Part shown: positions 1-11,295 of the stretch, piece by piece
How the letters are laid out: every line of letters starts with the position of its first letter
Position numbering within the stretch: the first letter of the stretch is position 1
From: Stictocephala bisonia
Taxonomy: Eukaryota; Arthropoda; Insecta; Hemiptera; Membracidae
DNA length: 64,000 nucleotides
Assembly (NCBI GenBank): GCA_035578905.1
Contig: JAQJVL010000147.1
Location: forward strand, 1-64,000
Reading direction: 5' to 3'
The notes under the pieces: model-generated
What the model saw: the letters and a program-made list of their open reading frames with translations, nothing else
Told to the model about the DNA's origin: nothing
The model's database searches: none
Program-made: the position numbers and the translations under genes

Positions 1-32
1 ACGGAGCTGGGCTCAAGGGGGGCCCCTTCTAC

Positions 33-775
33 TTGCACTGTTTGTTTATAATACGGTAAATAGTTGAAATTGAAATTTCTCAATGAAACTAAGAAAGTAC
101 TTCGAAACTATAGGTGGATAATACTTTTAAAACTTTTTAGGATCAGTGGAGGAGAGGACTTATTAATACTAACTCCGCATAGTAAAATAATATTTCATTT
201 CACTTCAAATCCTCCCTTCTTGAAATTTATCTTATTCTTTTTCCATTCCTAATGACAATTTTCATTATTGGACATCAGAAAGAACTTTTCTAACCCTTTG
301 CATTGTCAGTTCAAGGGCTTACGGATTCGTATTTTAGGACGCAATGTTCAAAATACAAAGTAGGAAATGTTTTTGGCACAAAAAAACAATTTTTATCAAT
401 ACCTGCCACTAAACAAGTTCTTCTTCAATAGAAATTGACAAAGTTCACGAAAAGTAGTTGAGTTACTTATCTGAGATTAAATTTGACCGCAAGTCCTGAA
501 ATATATATATATATATTTCAGGACTTGCGGTCAAATTTAATCTCAGATAAGGTAACTCAACTACTTTTCGTGAACTTTGTCAATTTCTATTGAAGGACAC
601 ACAAGGCAAACAAATAATTGAGACCCATCCCCCCACCAAAGCTGGTAAGCGTGCCAACCGGGGGATGGCTCAAAACAAGTCGAGCGATGGGATCACGGGT
701 GGCAGTTGGAGGGTCAAAATAACACTCGGCAGCTGAGCAAAACTGATTTTATTATCAAGGCAAACAAATAATTAA
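33..775 (+). repeat. Left arm of the 740 bp inverted repeat
   Basis: Matches 3375-4118 in reverse orientation with few differences. It includes an LTR-like block (about 617-770) with an AATAAA-type signal on its complementary strand and a GGTGGGGGGATGGG purine run on that same strand, possibly a polypurine tract. An 18 bp word beginning CAAGGCAAACAAAT occurs on both sides of this block (602-619 and about 757-775). Confidence 0.75.
423..595. repeat. Near-perfect 85 bp-arm palindrome with (AT)n centre
   Basis: 423-508 is followed by its reverse complement 509-595, centred on an ATAT run. Arms match through GACCGCAAGTCCTGAAAT with one indel (TTACTT versus TTACCTT). It could extrude as a cruciform and lies inside the larger inverted repeat. 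Confidence 0.85.
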
Positions 776-1701
776 ACCAAAACGGCAGAAGGCCACAATA
801 AAAATTCTCACTTAAATAAATAATAACAAACACTAAAATTACCAAGATACTACATAATAATAACAAACGCTATAAATACCACAAACTCTACAAATACCAA
901 AATTTAACAATTAATCAACTGTGTGGCCTATGGCCTATCTGCGGTTGGGCCTGAGACACCCAAAACGTAAGACAAATTATTAAGCCCCACATAAAAGTGA
1001 AAATTTAGAAAACTTTTGGATCACAACACTTTAACCCGGCAATTTAGCCCACACATCCCTTGATTCCACTGGGCCAGGGAGTAAGCCGGAATCCCTGGGC
1101 AGCTCCGAATTAAAAGTTAAGCAAAAGAACAATAATCCCCTTTTGGTGAAAGTTTAAAAATTAAATAATTTAAAAGAAAATATAACACGGTACCGTTCGA
1201 GTAAAAATTCACTTCAAAACCCCCCCCTAATACACTTAACAAAAAAAATAAATAACAATAACTAGGCCTAAGCATATAAATCAATAATAACAGGATTTAA
1301 CAATGGGGACCTAACAAATATAAAAATCTAAACAAATGTAACAAGAAAATAAACTAATTAAAAATAAATAACAATAAATATTAACAGCGAACGTTCTTTG
1401 TGTAATTTAAAGTTTTTCTTTCTTTAATAAATAAATATGTCCCCAATGGCTGTGTTGCATTAATCACTGTTCAGTCTTAGGCCTAGGCCACATAAATATA
1501 TCCATAAACTTTTTTTTTCTTCTTTCTATGCACTTGTTTTTTTTTATATTTTTTTTTTTTTTTTTTTTCTTATAAATCACCCCCAGCTCAGCCGCCGGGA
1601 AAAGATGGAAAGAACTGACCTGAGGACTGAAGACTTCTACCCCCAAAGATGTAGGGCGGGTAGCGGGCAACTCCAGGCTCCAACATGGTCCTCAGGCCAG
1701 G
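776..1701. other. AT-rich spacer in the composite element, no gene
   Basis: No integrase or other coding similarity is seen on either strand. It holds A-rich sequence and an interrupted poly(T) tract at about 1510-1570. Confidence 0.6.
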
Positions 1702-3330
1702 CTAGCAGTGGAGAATTTCCAAGAAACGCCGAAACTTGTCCGTACCAAAGACAACAGCCAGACACTCTAACTCATAGATGGAAGAAGCTTTCCTTTCCTG
1801 GTGAGACAACGTCCTCGAAGCAAAAGCGATGGGCTGCCTGACCCCATCAAACTCCTGAGAAAGAACAGCAGCAATGGCGGAGGAGGAGGCATCAGTCTGA
1901 AGAATAAATTCTCTGCTGAAATCAGGCATACGCAGGACAGGAGGTTGCATGATAGCCTCCTTGAGAGCATCAAAGGCAGTCTGCTGAGCTTGGCCCCACA
2001 CAAAAGGGACACCTTTCTTTCGCAGCTCGTTCAACGGGGCAGCAAGCTCGGCCACGTTAGGGATGAAGCGACGGTAAAAATTCACCATCCCCACAAAACG
2101 GGCAATCCCCTTGGCATCTCTGGGAGGAGGAAAATCCCGAATGCCCTGGGTCCTCGCAGGATCTATGCAGACGCCTCGAGAAGATATCAGATGACCCAGA
2201 AAAGAAATCTCAGGACGAGCAAAAGTGACTTTCTCTGGATTAACGGTAAGGCCAGCTGATTTGAGGCGACTAAGAACTTCCTCCAGATGTTGCAGGTGTT
2301 CCCCGAAAGTCTCACTGTAGACAAGAAGATCGTCCAGGTAATTGAAAACAAACTTGAACTTCACATCATGGAAGATGGAATCAAGCAGACGAGTAAGAGT
2401 CTGGGCACCCACAGCAAGACCCATAGGAACCCTAGTGAACTGATAGAGATTCCAGGGAACACAGAAGCTAGTCATGGGCCGTGATTCCTTCTTCAATGGA
2501 ATCTGATGGTAGGCCTGGTTCAAATCGAAAACACTGAAAAACTTAGCCTTACCGAACCAATCAAACGCAGAATGCAAATCAGGCAGAGGTACCGAGTCAA
2601 TAGCGACCTTAGCGTTGAGCCTCCGATAATCCATCACAAGCCTAGACTTACCATTAGGCTTGGGCACAAGAAAAGCTGGACTGGCATAAGCAGAACGAGA
2701 CGGTTCAATCACACCCTTGCTCAGAAGATCCTCAATCATAGCCCTCATAACCTCCATCTTTGGGGGAGCAAGTTTGTACGGATGACTTCTAACTGGCTGA
2801 GAATCGGTGAGGTGGATCTCATACTCCAGAAGAGAAGTGACCCCAAGCTCCGGCGTAAGCACATCAGGAAACCGCAAACACAGCCTCCTAATGGCCTCCG
2901 CCTGCTCAGGGGGGAGATGACCAACCGGATCCACCTTGGGTTGTTCGGGCTCACAACCCACCTCTCTGACTGCAGGAGGGCAGTCAGAATCACCTACTAG
3001 AGGCACCAAAACTCGCCGATTAAACTTGAAAAATATCTGGCGCTTCTGGAGGTCAAGCACCATACCACTCTTAGAAATAAAGTCTGCCCCTAGGATACAA
3101 GAAACCGCCAGGTCCTTGGCAACAAGAAAACCCCACCTCCAGGAAAATCCTTCAATTTTAAAATGGAAAAACGCCTTTAGAATTATAGGTAGAGGAGTTT
3201 GGGATGCCGTCCAGCAAGTAATAGAAGAGGGCTCGGTGTGCCTGACAAGTCCTAAGGCGTCAAGGGACTCAAAAAGAGAAAGGCTGATGATACTGCATGC
3301 CGAACCAGAATCAAGAAGGGCTCGACACAC
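1702..3330 (-). pseudogene. Ty3/Gypsy pol fragment (protease, reverse transcriptase, partial RNase H)
   Basis: A 542-codon open frame. Near residue 7 is a retropepsin active-site motif LLDSGSA, with ILGADF further on as the second protease motif. The reverse transcriptase spans about residues 170-370: YRRLNAKV, motif A FSVFDLNQAYHQI with its Asp, and the catalytic FNYLDDLLVYS. The RNase H start follows, with ILQTDASSSA (first catalytic Asp) and YELECLAVV (catalytic Glu). The frame stops after KFRRFLEILHC, well before the end of RNase H. No integrase is visible in 776-1701, and no gag or zinc knuckle upstream. The family normally encodes gag and a pol about twice this length, so this is an internal deletion derivative. 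It is nevertheless free of stops. The first Met is probably not native, because the protease motif begins almost at once. It lies between inverted arms rather than LTRs. Confidence 0.85.
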
Positions 3331-3374
3331 CTTTTTTTTGCCTTGATACTGATTTTATTATCAAGGCAAACAAA

Positions 3375-3579
3375 TTAATTATTTGTTTGCCTTGATAATA
3401 AAATCAGTTTTGCTCAGCTGCCGAGTGTTATTTTGACCCTCCAACTGCCACCCGTGATCCCATCGCTCGACTTGTTTTGAGCCATCCCCCGGTTGGCACG
3501 CTTACCAGCTTTGGTGGGGGGATGGGTCTCAATTCAATAGAAATTGACACACTCAATAGAATTCAATAGAAAAGTCCTG

Positions 3580-3651
<72 letters not shown>

Positions 3652-4118
3652 CAGGACTTGCGGTCAAATTTAATCTCAGATAAGGTAACTCAACTACTTT
3701 TCGTGAACTTTGTCAATTTCTATTGAAGAAGAACTTGTTTAGTGGCAGGTATTGATAAAAATTGTTTTTTTGTGCCAAAAACATTTCCTACTTTGTATTT
3801 TGAACATTGCGTCCTAAAATACGAATCCGTAAGCCCTTGAACTGACAATGCAAAGGGTTAGAAAAGTTCTTTCTGATGTCCAATAATGAAAATTGTCATT
3901 AGGAATGGAAAAAGAATAAGATAAATTTCAAGAAGGGAGGATTTGAAGTGAAATGAAATATTATTTTACTATGCGGAGTTAGTATTACTAAGTCCTCTCC
4001 TCCACTGATCCTAAAAAGTTTTAAAAGTATTATCCACCTATAGTTTCGAAGTACTTTCTTAGTTTCATTGAGAAATTTCAATTTCAACTATTTACCGTAT
4101 TATAAACAAACAGTGCAA
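3375..4118 (-). repeat. Right arm of the 740 bp inverted repeat
   Basis: Reverse complement of 33-775. It differs mainly by a much longer (AT)n run (3582-3649) and a rearranged stretch at 3534-3580 in which the CAATAGAA word occurs several times. The short open frame at 3899-4087 is the copy of the one at 64-252; its mirrored conservation only reflects the repeat. Confidence 0.75.
3582..3649. repeat. (AT)n microsatellite
   Basis: About 34 AT units. The mirror position in the left arm has only about 10 units, so it expanded on one side. Confidence 0.95.
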
Positions 4119-4727
4119 ATAAATATAAGAATAACCTGTTAAACAGTAAATTTAATGAGATTATCTTAAAATGCGCTTAAAGTGTTATATTAATCTTGCT
4201 TAAGAATGTGAGGCGAGGAAGCTTTGACAAATATATCAATAGCAATACTTCATATAATGTTTAAACATCACTTGTCTTCTAAGAATATAAATGGGCCAAG
4301 CCTCTCAAGAAATAAGGGGGAAGACCCATAAAGATGAGTAGTTCGGTTGTAAGGATAAGAGGGGTAAAGGGGATTACATTTAATAAATATATTTCCTTAT
4401 ATCCGAAAGCCAGGGATTACGAATCTGCCATCTACTTCCTTATTATTGAAAATGTTTTTCCTTACGTTAATAAATGGGCTTTTCTCAATCTTTTATTAAA
4501 ATATTAGGTTATGTTTATCAGTATTTTACTGATGTTAGAGTTGTGAGATATTTTTAGTAAATTTAATAATTAGTAGTTACTACACTTCAGATGAACATTG
4601 AATTAGTAAATTAAATCAAAACAACCTTCTATTATTTATAATTTAGATATGAGAATTTTTTTTATTTATATATTTATTTTTTCTAGAGTGCGTGAGAGTG
4701 CAAGATTTAGGATACTCTTTTAGTTAA
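4119..4727. other. AT-rich stretch, nothing recognised
   Basis: No long frame, RNA gene or repeat shared with the rest of the window was seen. Confidence 0.5.
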
Positions 4728-4875
4728 CTTCACTCACTAGTTCACATATGCCTGCAGGCATGTGCATAAACTTTATTTGGCGACTGAAGTATACCGATCA
4801 TCAGCTCAGTCCGACCTTGGACTCCGCAGTCCGAAGCCTTTGTTGGCCACTGAACCACCGCACTAAGGTCGAAAG
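4728..4875 (-). mobile_element. tRNA-derived SINE remnant (family G)
   Basis: Resembles the copies at 56425-56575 and 56915-57035: shared CTTCACTCACYAGTTCACAT at one end and CCACTGAACCAMC at the other. On the minus strand the better copies show a polymerase III A-box-like TGGTTCAGTGG and a B-box-like GGTTCGAATCC; here the B-box is decayed. Confidence 0.6.
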
Positions 4876-5160
4876 ACACTTAGAAAGGGCTATTTATTAC
4901 TACCCAACAGTAAGGGCAACTAAGGAGCACAACTGTTATCGTGGAATCCGAACCACGTAGTATTGGTATGACTTTTATTGGCAAGGTCAATACTCTTTTT
5001 GAAGTTCTCTCTCATTGAAAACATACAAACCCTTACCACTATCCAACTTTTTCAGTAATTTTATATCGATGGCAACCATTGAGTGAGTGCCCAATCAGTA
5101 CTAGAGGAATGAAAACAGAACCTATCACCTACAATGCAGTGCTCAAGTAACAAGATTACC
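4876..5160 (-). mobile_element. Diverged SINE-D copy
   Basis: Aligns with 32340-32630: shared GGAATCCGAACCACGTAGT-type central block, GATGGCAACCATTGAGTG, and CCTATCACCTACAAT. More decayed than the two fuller copies. Confidence 0.6.
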
Positions 5161-6789
5161 AAAATCATGTACACTATCTATGATGTAACATAAAATCATT
5201 TAAATATAAACAAAAATTGTAAACAGGAAAATATGATGATGATGAAGTACTCAGCTTAAGCTGCAGTTAAACAAAAGTTGAAGTTTTCTCGGTAATACCA
5301 GTCGTTTTGTAAGATTAAAACGTTTTTAAAAGAGTTCAGTTTGGAAAAATAGTACTAATAGTTACAGACTTGAATGAACACAGCCCCTGCCTAACCGTGG
5401 TTAACAGGCGTTCTACAGGTCGTATTGTAGCGGGCACACCGGGCTATTAAATCGCATGATAGTAATGTCGTTATTAAATATTTCCTATATAAAGCAATTT
5501 TTACAGATAGCAAAACTTTTTTTAAGCTGATACATAGGTTAATAGATCACTGAATGTTATTTAATTAATTTGTGAAAATTGACCTTGTACAACTTTACTA
5601 TTTATTTTCCCCCTGAACATTTTTATATCTTTATTATTATATCATGTTGTATTTTGTAGTCTACTATGTTAAAGAACACGTCATGTTAGCATAACAATTT
5701 AATATTATAATTATTACTTAAACATAACACTTACTATGTTTATCGAGGAACATTACGTGAACATTTCAGTTTCACATAAACATACAACAAGAGTTTACAG
5801 TTTAAATACACATAAAGTGCTTTATTTTACTTGGAAATAAACGTTTTGTATGTTTATAAAATATAAAAACTGTAAAATATTAGTTTCTGTTTAGTTTTAA
5901 ATATGTACTACATAAATTCGTTAGGTCGCATATGTTAGTTGTCGTAATAAACATAAAAATGCCTTCATTAGTTTAGATACTACATGTGACGCATGGCTGT
6001 ACGCTGGACGAATCCGCTTTCATTCAAGTCTGTAACTAACAGTATTTACATCAACTATATATAAATTAAATACGTTGAATATTCAATATATTTAATTATT
6101 TAAACTTGAATTTAAAATAATTATCTCAGTATTTATTAATTATTATTCATTTCAAATCCATTGGTCCATCATACAATGAGGAGTTTGAAGTTAAAACTTT
6201 AACAATTTAGAAAACTCGTACTGAAAATAAACCATATACGTAAATGAATTAGGTTATTAAAAATACTTTTTTACCACATTTTTGTGGTCGTAGGATAATT
6301 ACAAAAATCTTAAATCAAACTTATGAAATATTTAGTAACAAAAACAATACAAGAAATAAATATATATATGGAATACTAAGTAAGTTAATTTATAGTAATT
6401 TTATAATTAATTAGTGTTTGTGGATAAATAGTAAGTATGTTTCCTAACATTCGTAATATTTAGTAGATAAAATATGCTGCTTAAATACGGATCTATTATT
6501 TGTAAATTTAATTTTAAGTAAGTACAATTTGAAGATTTACTATATTTAAATGTTATTCTATTTAGGACCTAGTGATTCTTAAACGAGCTACTAAATTTAC
6601 GAAATAATATCCTACTAGATTAATAATGTGAACGTTTGTATATTTTGACGTTTATTACACAATCACGCAAATACAACCAAACTACTTTGGATGAAATTTG
6701 GCTCTTAGGTTGTTGGTTTCATGATTTTACTTTAGTAAACTGTATGGCTTAACAACTGTTATGAACAGTTTTTGGTCTAATTATAATAA
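5161..6789. other. AT-rich stretch, no gene
   Basis: Apart from the weak inverted repeat at 5359-6038, no coding frame, RNA gene or repeat was seen. Confidence 0.5.
5359..6038. repeat. Inverted repeat ends of a possible MITE-like segment
   Basis: TAGTTACAGACTTGAATGA at 5359-5377 is repeated as its reverse complement at 6020-6038, with weaker matching outside it. The 640 bp between them is AT-rich and non-coding. Confidence 0.4.
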
Positions 6790-7866
6790 TCAATTAAGGT
6801 TTGTCATCCTTAATTACGTGAGATATAAACTGAACAATAACTGTATCTGTAACGAGTCGTATATAATGCAAGGGGTTTCCACTAACATTACATGAACAAT
6901 ATACATGTAGTTGGTATATTTAGGTTAGTATGTAGTCTTATGATGTGGAACGATAAATCGATTAAAGTGGCTGTAAATTACTATCGAACAGTCAAAATTC
7001 AAACCAGTATTTTTGAGGTTCGAAGCATCTTAAAAGTCAATACACTACTGTATAGTCAAAACATATAGTGTATTGACTATCAAATGAACATTCATACTAA
7101 TACCTAAATGAACCTAAATACAAAGTTACAGTCGGTTTTACATTCGATGTATCGACTAGAGGATATGAAAGTATAAGCATACTATATTCTCTTCGATTTC
7201 ATAGTTTAACCTATGTTTTCAAAAATTTCCTCATAAAGTTCATGGAAACGCTCTATTAATGCCTAAGTTTGCCATTATATTCGCCACCGCATAGATGTCC
7301 AACTCCCGGAAAGGGTGAAATGTGCAAATAACACGCCACAACTTAAACACGCAGAGTCACGATATACTCGGTCACTAATACAGTGTGTACGGTATTTGTC
7401 AAAATGATCGATCTCAACTAAACCGATGTAGGAAAGAGGATTTAGTTTGTCGAACCTTGTTGGTCATGATTGTGGCTAAGTCTATAATTATCAGTTGGTC
7501 TGTCTGTACATGGAAAAAAGTAATTCTTCAGTTCACGCGACCACGGTAGATTATGAGGTGGATAACCGGCTTGAAATCTCGCATCTAAAAGATCAAAGCG
7601 TTTACAAACGATAATTCAAGTGTTTTTACCCCTTTAATAAATTAAAACTAAAAATTTAGATGTGATAAATACAAAAAGAACTCCCTTTATAGCATTTTAA
7701 TTGAATTTATTCACCCCGTGTAAAAAGAAACCTTTGTATCTTAAGGAGGGAATTGAATTGCTATTACTTTAACGACTCGGTTGAAGCAAATAAACAAAGT
7801 CAAGTGGTTTTTATTTAAAGAAGCTTACTTTAATGCCGTTTATTAATTGATATTTTATTCAACTTA
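6790..7866 (+). repeat. Duplicated segment, copy 1
   Basis: Collinear with 8890-10889 in the same orientation. The first marker is CATCCTTAATTACGT near the start. The flanks are diverged, but 7231-7590 is strikingly similar to 10195-10555. The segment ends with TTAAGGAGGGAATTGAATTG and following AT-rich sequence. It lacks the foldback element present in copy 2. Confidence 0.8.
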
Positions 7867-8186
7867 TAATATGAAAAAAACTTACTTTGATTTTTTAAAT
7901 AGGCCTCTATTTTTAACACCCTAACCAGGGAAATAAAATAAATATGTATACAAAATGTTTCAAACAGCGGTTATGTGCGTTTAATAATGATACAACATTC
8001 TGAATAAATTATAACAAGGATCTATATTTTCTGTGACAACCACGTCAAGGTACTACCTACATTATGTACAAGATAACCAGACATCTCGCCCATGCTGTCT
8101 GGGCTACGTACTGCTGTTCACGAGCTGTTGTTCGTGGCAGCTGTGTGAAATAAGATAGTGTAATTCCTATGGCAAGTGAAATACAC
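7867..8186. other. Unannotated stretch
   Basis: No gene or known repeat seen between copy 1 and the minisatellite. Confidence 0.5.
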
Positions 8187-8402
8187 GTTCAGTGGTGTGG
8201 GCCCACCCACCCTCCCATACACATGCAGTGATATTGACCCACCCACCCTCCCATACACGTTCAGTGGTATTGGCCCACTCACCCTTCCATACACGTTCAA
8301 TGGTATTGGCCCACCCAGTCTTCCATACACGTTCAGTGGTATTGGCCCACCCACACTTCCATACACGTTCAGTGGTATTGGCCCACCTACTCTCCCATAT
8401 AC
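8187..8402 (-). repeat. 36 bp G/C-skewed minisatellite (C-rich on +), about 6 units
   Basis: The unit reads approximately TTCAGTGGTATTGGCCCACC followed by a CACCCTCCCATACACG-type end. It belongs to the dispersed family also found near 14.4, 23.4, 26.6, 29.8, 35.4, 35.7 and 36.7 kb. The period is divisible by three, so overlapping open frames arise from the repeat alone and are not genes. Confidence 0.9.
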
Positions 8403-8407
8403 CACCT

Positions 8408-8409
<2 letters not shown>

Positions 8410-8450
<41 letters not shown>
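8410..8450. repeat. (AT)n microsatellite
   Basis: About 20 AT units directly after the minisatellite. Confidence 0.95.
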
Positions 8451-8451
<1 letters not shown>

Positions 8452-8455
<4 letters not shown>

Positions 8456-8889
8456 TTGCAACTTATGTAACTATTGTATTAAAAATTGGTATCAACAGTA
8501 ATAATAATATTTAATTAGTGTAATAAGAGCATTGCTGCAAAATAACTTTAGTGGGATGGAATATTCATATCATTGTTGAATTTTAGATCTCAGAATAATT
8601 TTGTAATAACTCTATCTTTAATTTGTCCTTCATTATGTTTAAATATATAAATTAAACATATAAAACACAACACGAATTGAATAGTTATTTTTGTATTATT
8701 AATATGGTTCGCTGCAATCAGGAATTGAAAAAGAAGATGATGTTTGGCCACTTTTATTAGCATCGATGACATTTTTAAAACAACTGTGAATATAATACAT
8801 ATAATTACAATGAACAAAAGAAATTTAAACGTTGTTAGACACCTGTCTTATAGTATATTTTTCTTTTAGTTAGATATTAAGTACAATGT
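8452..8889. other. AT-rich stretch, no gene
   Basis: Only a low-complexity minus-strand frame is present (8590-8817), with no recognisable domain. Confidence 0.5.
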
Positions 8890-10889
8890 TCAATTAAGAT
8901 CTTTCATCCTTAATTACGTAGGATAGAAAGAAACTATACAATAGTGTTATCTACAATGAGTCATATACAGAGTGGAAAATAAGCAACACAGCTTAATATT
9001 TTCTCAACCGTTCCAAGATGAAGCATTGAAACTCAGCACACAAAAACAAGGTATACAATTGTACTTTTTGGTCTAACTGTCTAATTTCTATCCCTTCCTG
9101 AGGACGGGCCACTTGGAATACAAAGAAAATGTTCAATACAAGAATATTTAATAATGCATGTCAAATTAAAGGTTAAAGACACAATGCCACAAATCTCATC
9201 TCATATGGACGATGAAATTGGAAATGACAACCATTCAAAGTGTGTATTAGATTACCATTGGCTAAGCTTTGGAAAATTGTGGAATAGTTAAATGATCATT
9301 CAACTACTTTAGATACCAAACCGAAAATCTCTATAACCTTTATAGGTCACAAAAAAACTACTAATATCAAGTGAGCTGCTGCAATTCCTGGTGGATGGTC
9401 CACTAAAAGAGTAGAACGTTTTTAATTTAGTTAAAGGTGAAATTTACATAAGGTTAAATGTTCCTATTATTAGGAGATTCCGCAAATATAATGTTGAAAG
9501 GGTAATTCACTGCAAAATGACTGAAAATTGATTTCAGATTATTGTTGCATTTTAACGGCCACCATATTTGACCCGGTCGTTCATTGGAGGTAAACTTTAC
9601 GACATTGTGTTCTAATGATAAAGACCTTCAATTTGATGTCATTTTAACATATGCTTGTACTAAAAATTTTCTTTGTGTTCCAAGCGAGCCGTCCCTAAGA
9701 AGTTATAAAAATGTTACGGTTGTGGCAAAAAGTAATATTTTAGATCATGTTTATGAGTGATAACCTTTATTGCTCTATCTGGAACGGTTGAGATAATGTT
9801 ACACTGTATTAGGACTTAAGTTATATAGGGTGGAAAATGAGAGGTAACCACCAGAATGACGTACGGTATAGTTAGTATGTTTTGGTTAGTATGGATTCTT
9901 ATGAGATGTATTTATAAATCGATTATTGTGGTTGTAAATCGAACCATCGAAAATCAAACTCTTATGAGCTGGAAGCACCCGAACTGTTTTGGTTTGTTAT
10001 TGACAACCACAGTACATAAAGTATATTGACAACCAAGTAAACATTCTAATTTATACCTAAAGAAACCAAATAAAATATGTAGTTTTTATGGACATAATTC
10101 ATTCGTAATTAAATGCAACGGCTCGATTAAGGAGGATTTAAATACAACCATACAATTTACTCTTAAATTTTATAGTTTTAATCCAAAGTTATCTCGTAAA
10201 GTTCATGGAAACGCTCTATTAATGTTTAAGTTTGCCATTATATTCGCCACCGCTTAGATGTCCAACTCCCGGACAGGGTGAAATGTGCAAATAACACGCC
10301 ACAACTTAAACACGCAAAGTCAAGATACACTCGGCCACTGTTAAAGTATGTATTTGTCAAAATGATCGATCTCAACTAAACCGATGTAGAAAAGAGGATT
10401 TAGTTTGTCGAACCTCGTGGGTCATGATTGTGGCTAAGTCTATAATTAACAGCTGGTCTGTACATGGCAAAAAGTAATTCTTCAGTTCACGCGACCACGG
10501 TAGATTGTGAGGTGGATAACCGACTTGAAAGCTCACATCTAAGCATTTAGCAACGGAAGAATTCAATTTATATTCTCAAAAAGTTCAAGTAATAGAAGAT
10601 TGGTTCCAGTAGTTCTTAATAATTTTAGTTTATTAAGAACTACCTCTTAATAAATTAAAATTAAAAACTCCAGACGTATTCTGGTGATAAATACATAAAG
10701 AACTCTTTTTACGGCGTTTTAATTGAATTTATCCACCCCTGTGTAAAAAGAAACTTTTGTATCTTAAGGAGGGAATTGAATTGCGATTACTTTAAAGACT
10801 CGGTTGAAGCAAATAAACAAAGTCAAGCCGTTTTCAGATAAAAGGGTTTAATTTAATATTGTTCTTTAATTGATATTTTATTCATTTTA
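8890..10889 (+). repeat. Duplicated segment, copy 2 (interrupted)
   Basis: Second copy of 6790-7866, longer because of an insertion at about 8981-9829. The best-conserved part is 10195-10555. Confidence 0.8.
8981..9829. mobile_element. Foldback element with about 200 bp imperfect TIRs
   Basis: Inverted pairs share one axis: TCTCAACCGTTCCA at 9002-9015 pairs with 9780-9793, and the GGACGGGCC...CTTGGAATACAAAG block at 9102-9129 pairs with 9667-9693. Both sum to 18795. GTGGAAAAT occurs at 8972-8980 and again at 9830-9838 and may be a 9 bp target duplication. Nine-base duplications are typical of Mutator-like and Drosophila FB-type elements. No transposase is present, so it is non-autonomous. 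Copy 1 of the duplicated segment lacks it. Confidence 0.65.
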
Positions 10890-11295
10890 CAAAATTAAAC
10901 AAAACATACATTCTAAAAATTTAACAGTTAGCTTCTCCCTTTTAGCAGTTTATTTCCAACTATATAAATAAATTAATCAATTAAATGTATATAATTTCAT
11001 AATTTATATTTAGGTTAATTTCATTTAAGGATATTTTCGTTTAGTGAAATCTATAATAACTATTTTCTTGTTGTTACTTTCTATGTTTATTTTGTCAACT
11101 GTTAATTTGTTTACATCAATTTAAAGAAATGTTTAATTTCTTGTTGAAGAAGAACTTTGCTGATGACAGTAAAGAGAGTTGATGAACACGTAAGGTAAGA
11201 AACATATGTTGTTTCCTTTTCATGTGTTTGTGGTAGGGCCAGTAAATCTGATCTTGAATTCAACATCTGAACCACAAATTCATATGGTGTGATTA
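10890..11295. other. AT-rich stretch, no gene
   Basis: Nothing recognised. Confidence 0.5.

Larger units (their letters stand above)
33..4118. mobile_element. Composite element: long inverted repeat around a Gypsy pol fragment
   Basis: The outer 33-775 segment is repeated as its reverse complement at 3375-4118. Paired positions keep a nearly constant sum (33 with 4118, 64 with 4087, 252 with 3899 sum to 4151; 617 with 3533 sums to 4150), so the arms are collinear along about 740 bp. The 2.6 kb between them holds a truncated Ty3/Gypsy pol frame on the minus strand. LTR elements have direct, not inverted, terminal repeats, so this is not a normal Gypsy copy. It could be a foldback or MITE-like element that captured retroelement sequence, two inverted copies of one repeat, or an assembly inversion. 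No clear target duplication is seen at 33 or 4118, and the left end lies close to the window edge. Confidence 0.7.

Noticed and set aside
1605..3346. Plus-strand open frames opposite the Gypsy pol fragment
   Set aside because: Antisense shadows of the pol frame; no recognisable domains, unlike the minus strand.
33..4118. DIRS-type retroelement because of inverted repeats
   Set aside because: DIRS elements carry a tyrosine recombinase and no aspartic protease; here a retropepsin motif precedes the reverse transcriptase and no recombinase is seen.
8118..8514. Open frames on both strands through the minisatellite
   Set aside because: Same cause as at 14.4 kb; they run into an (AT)n tract.
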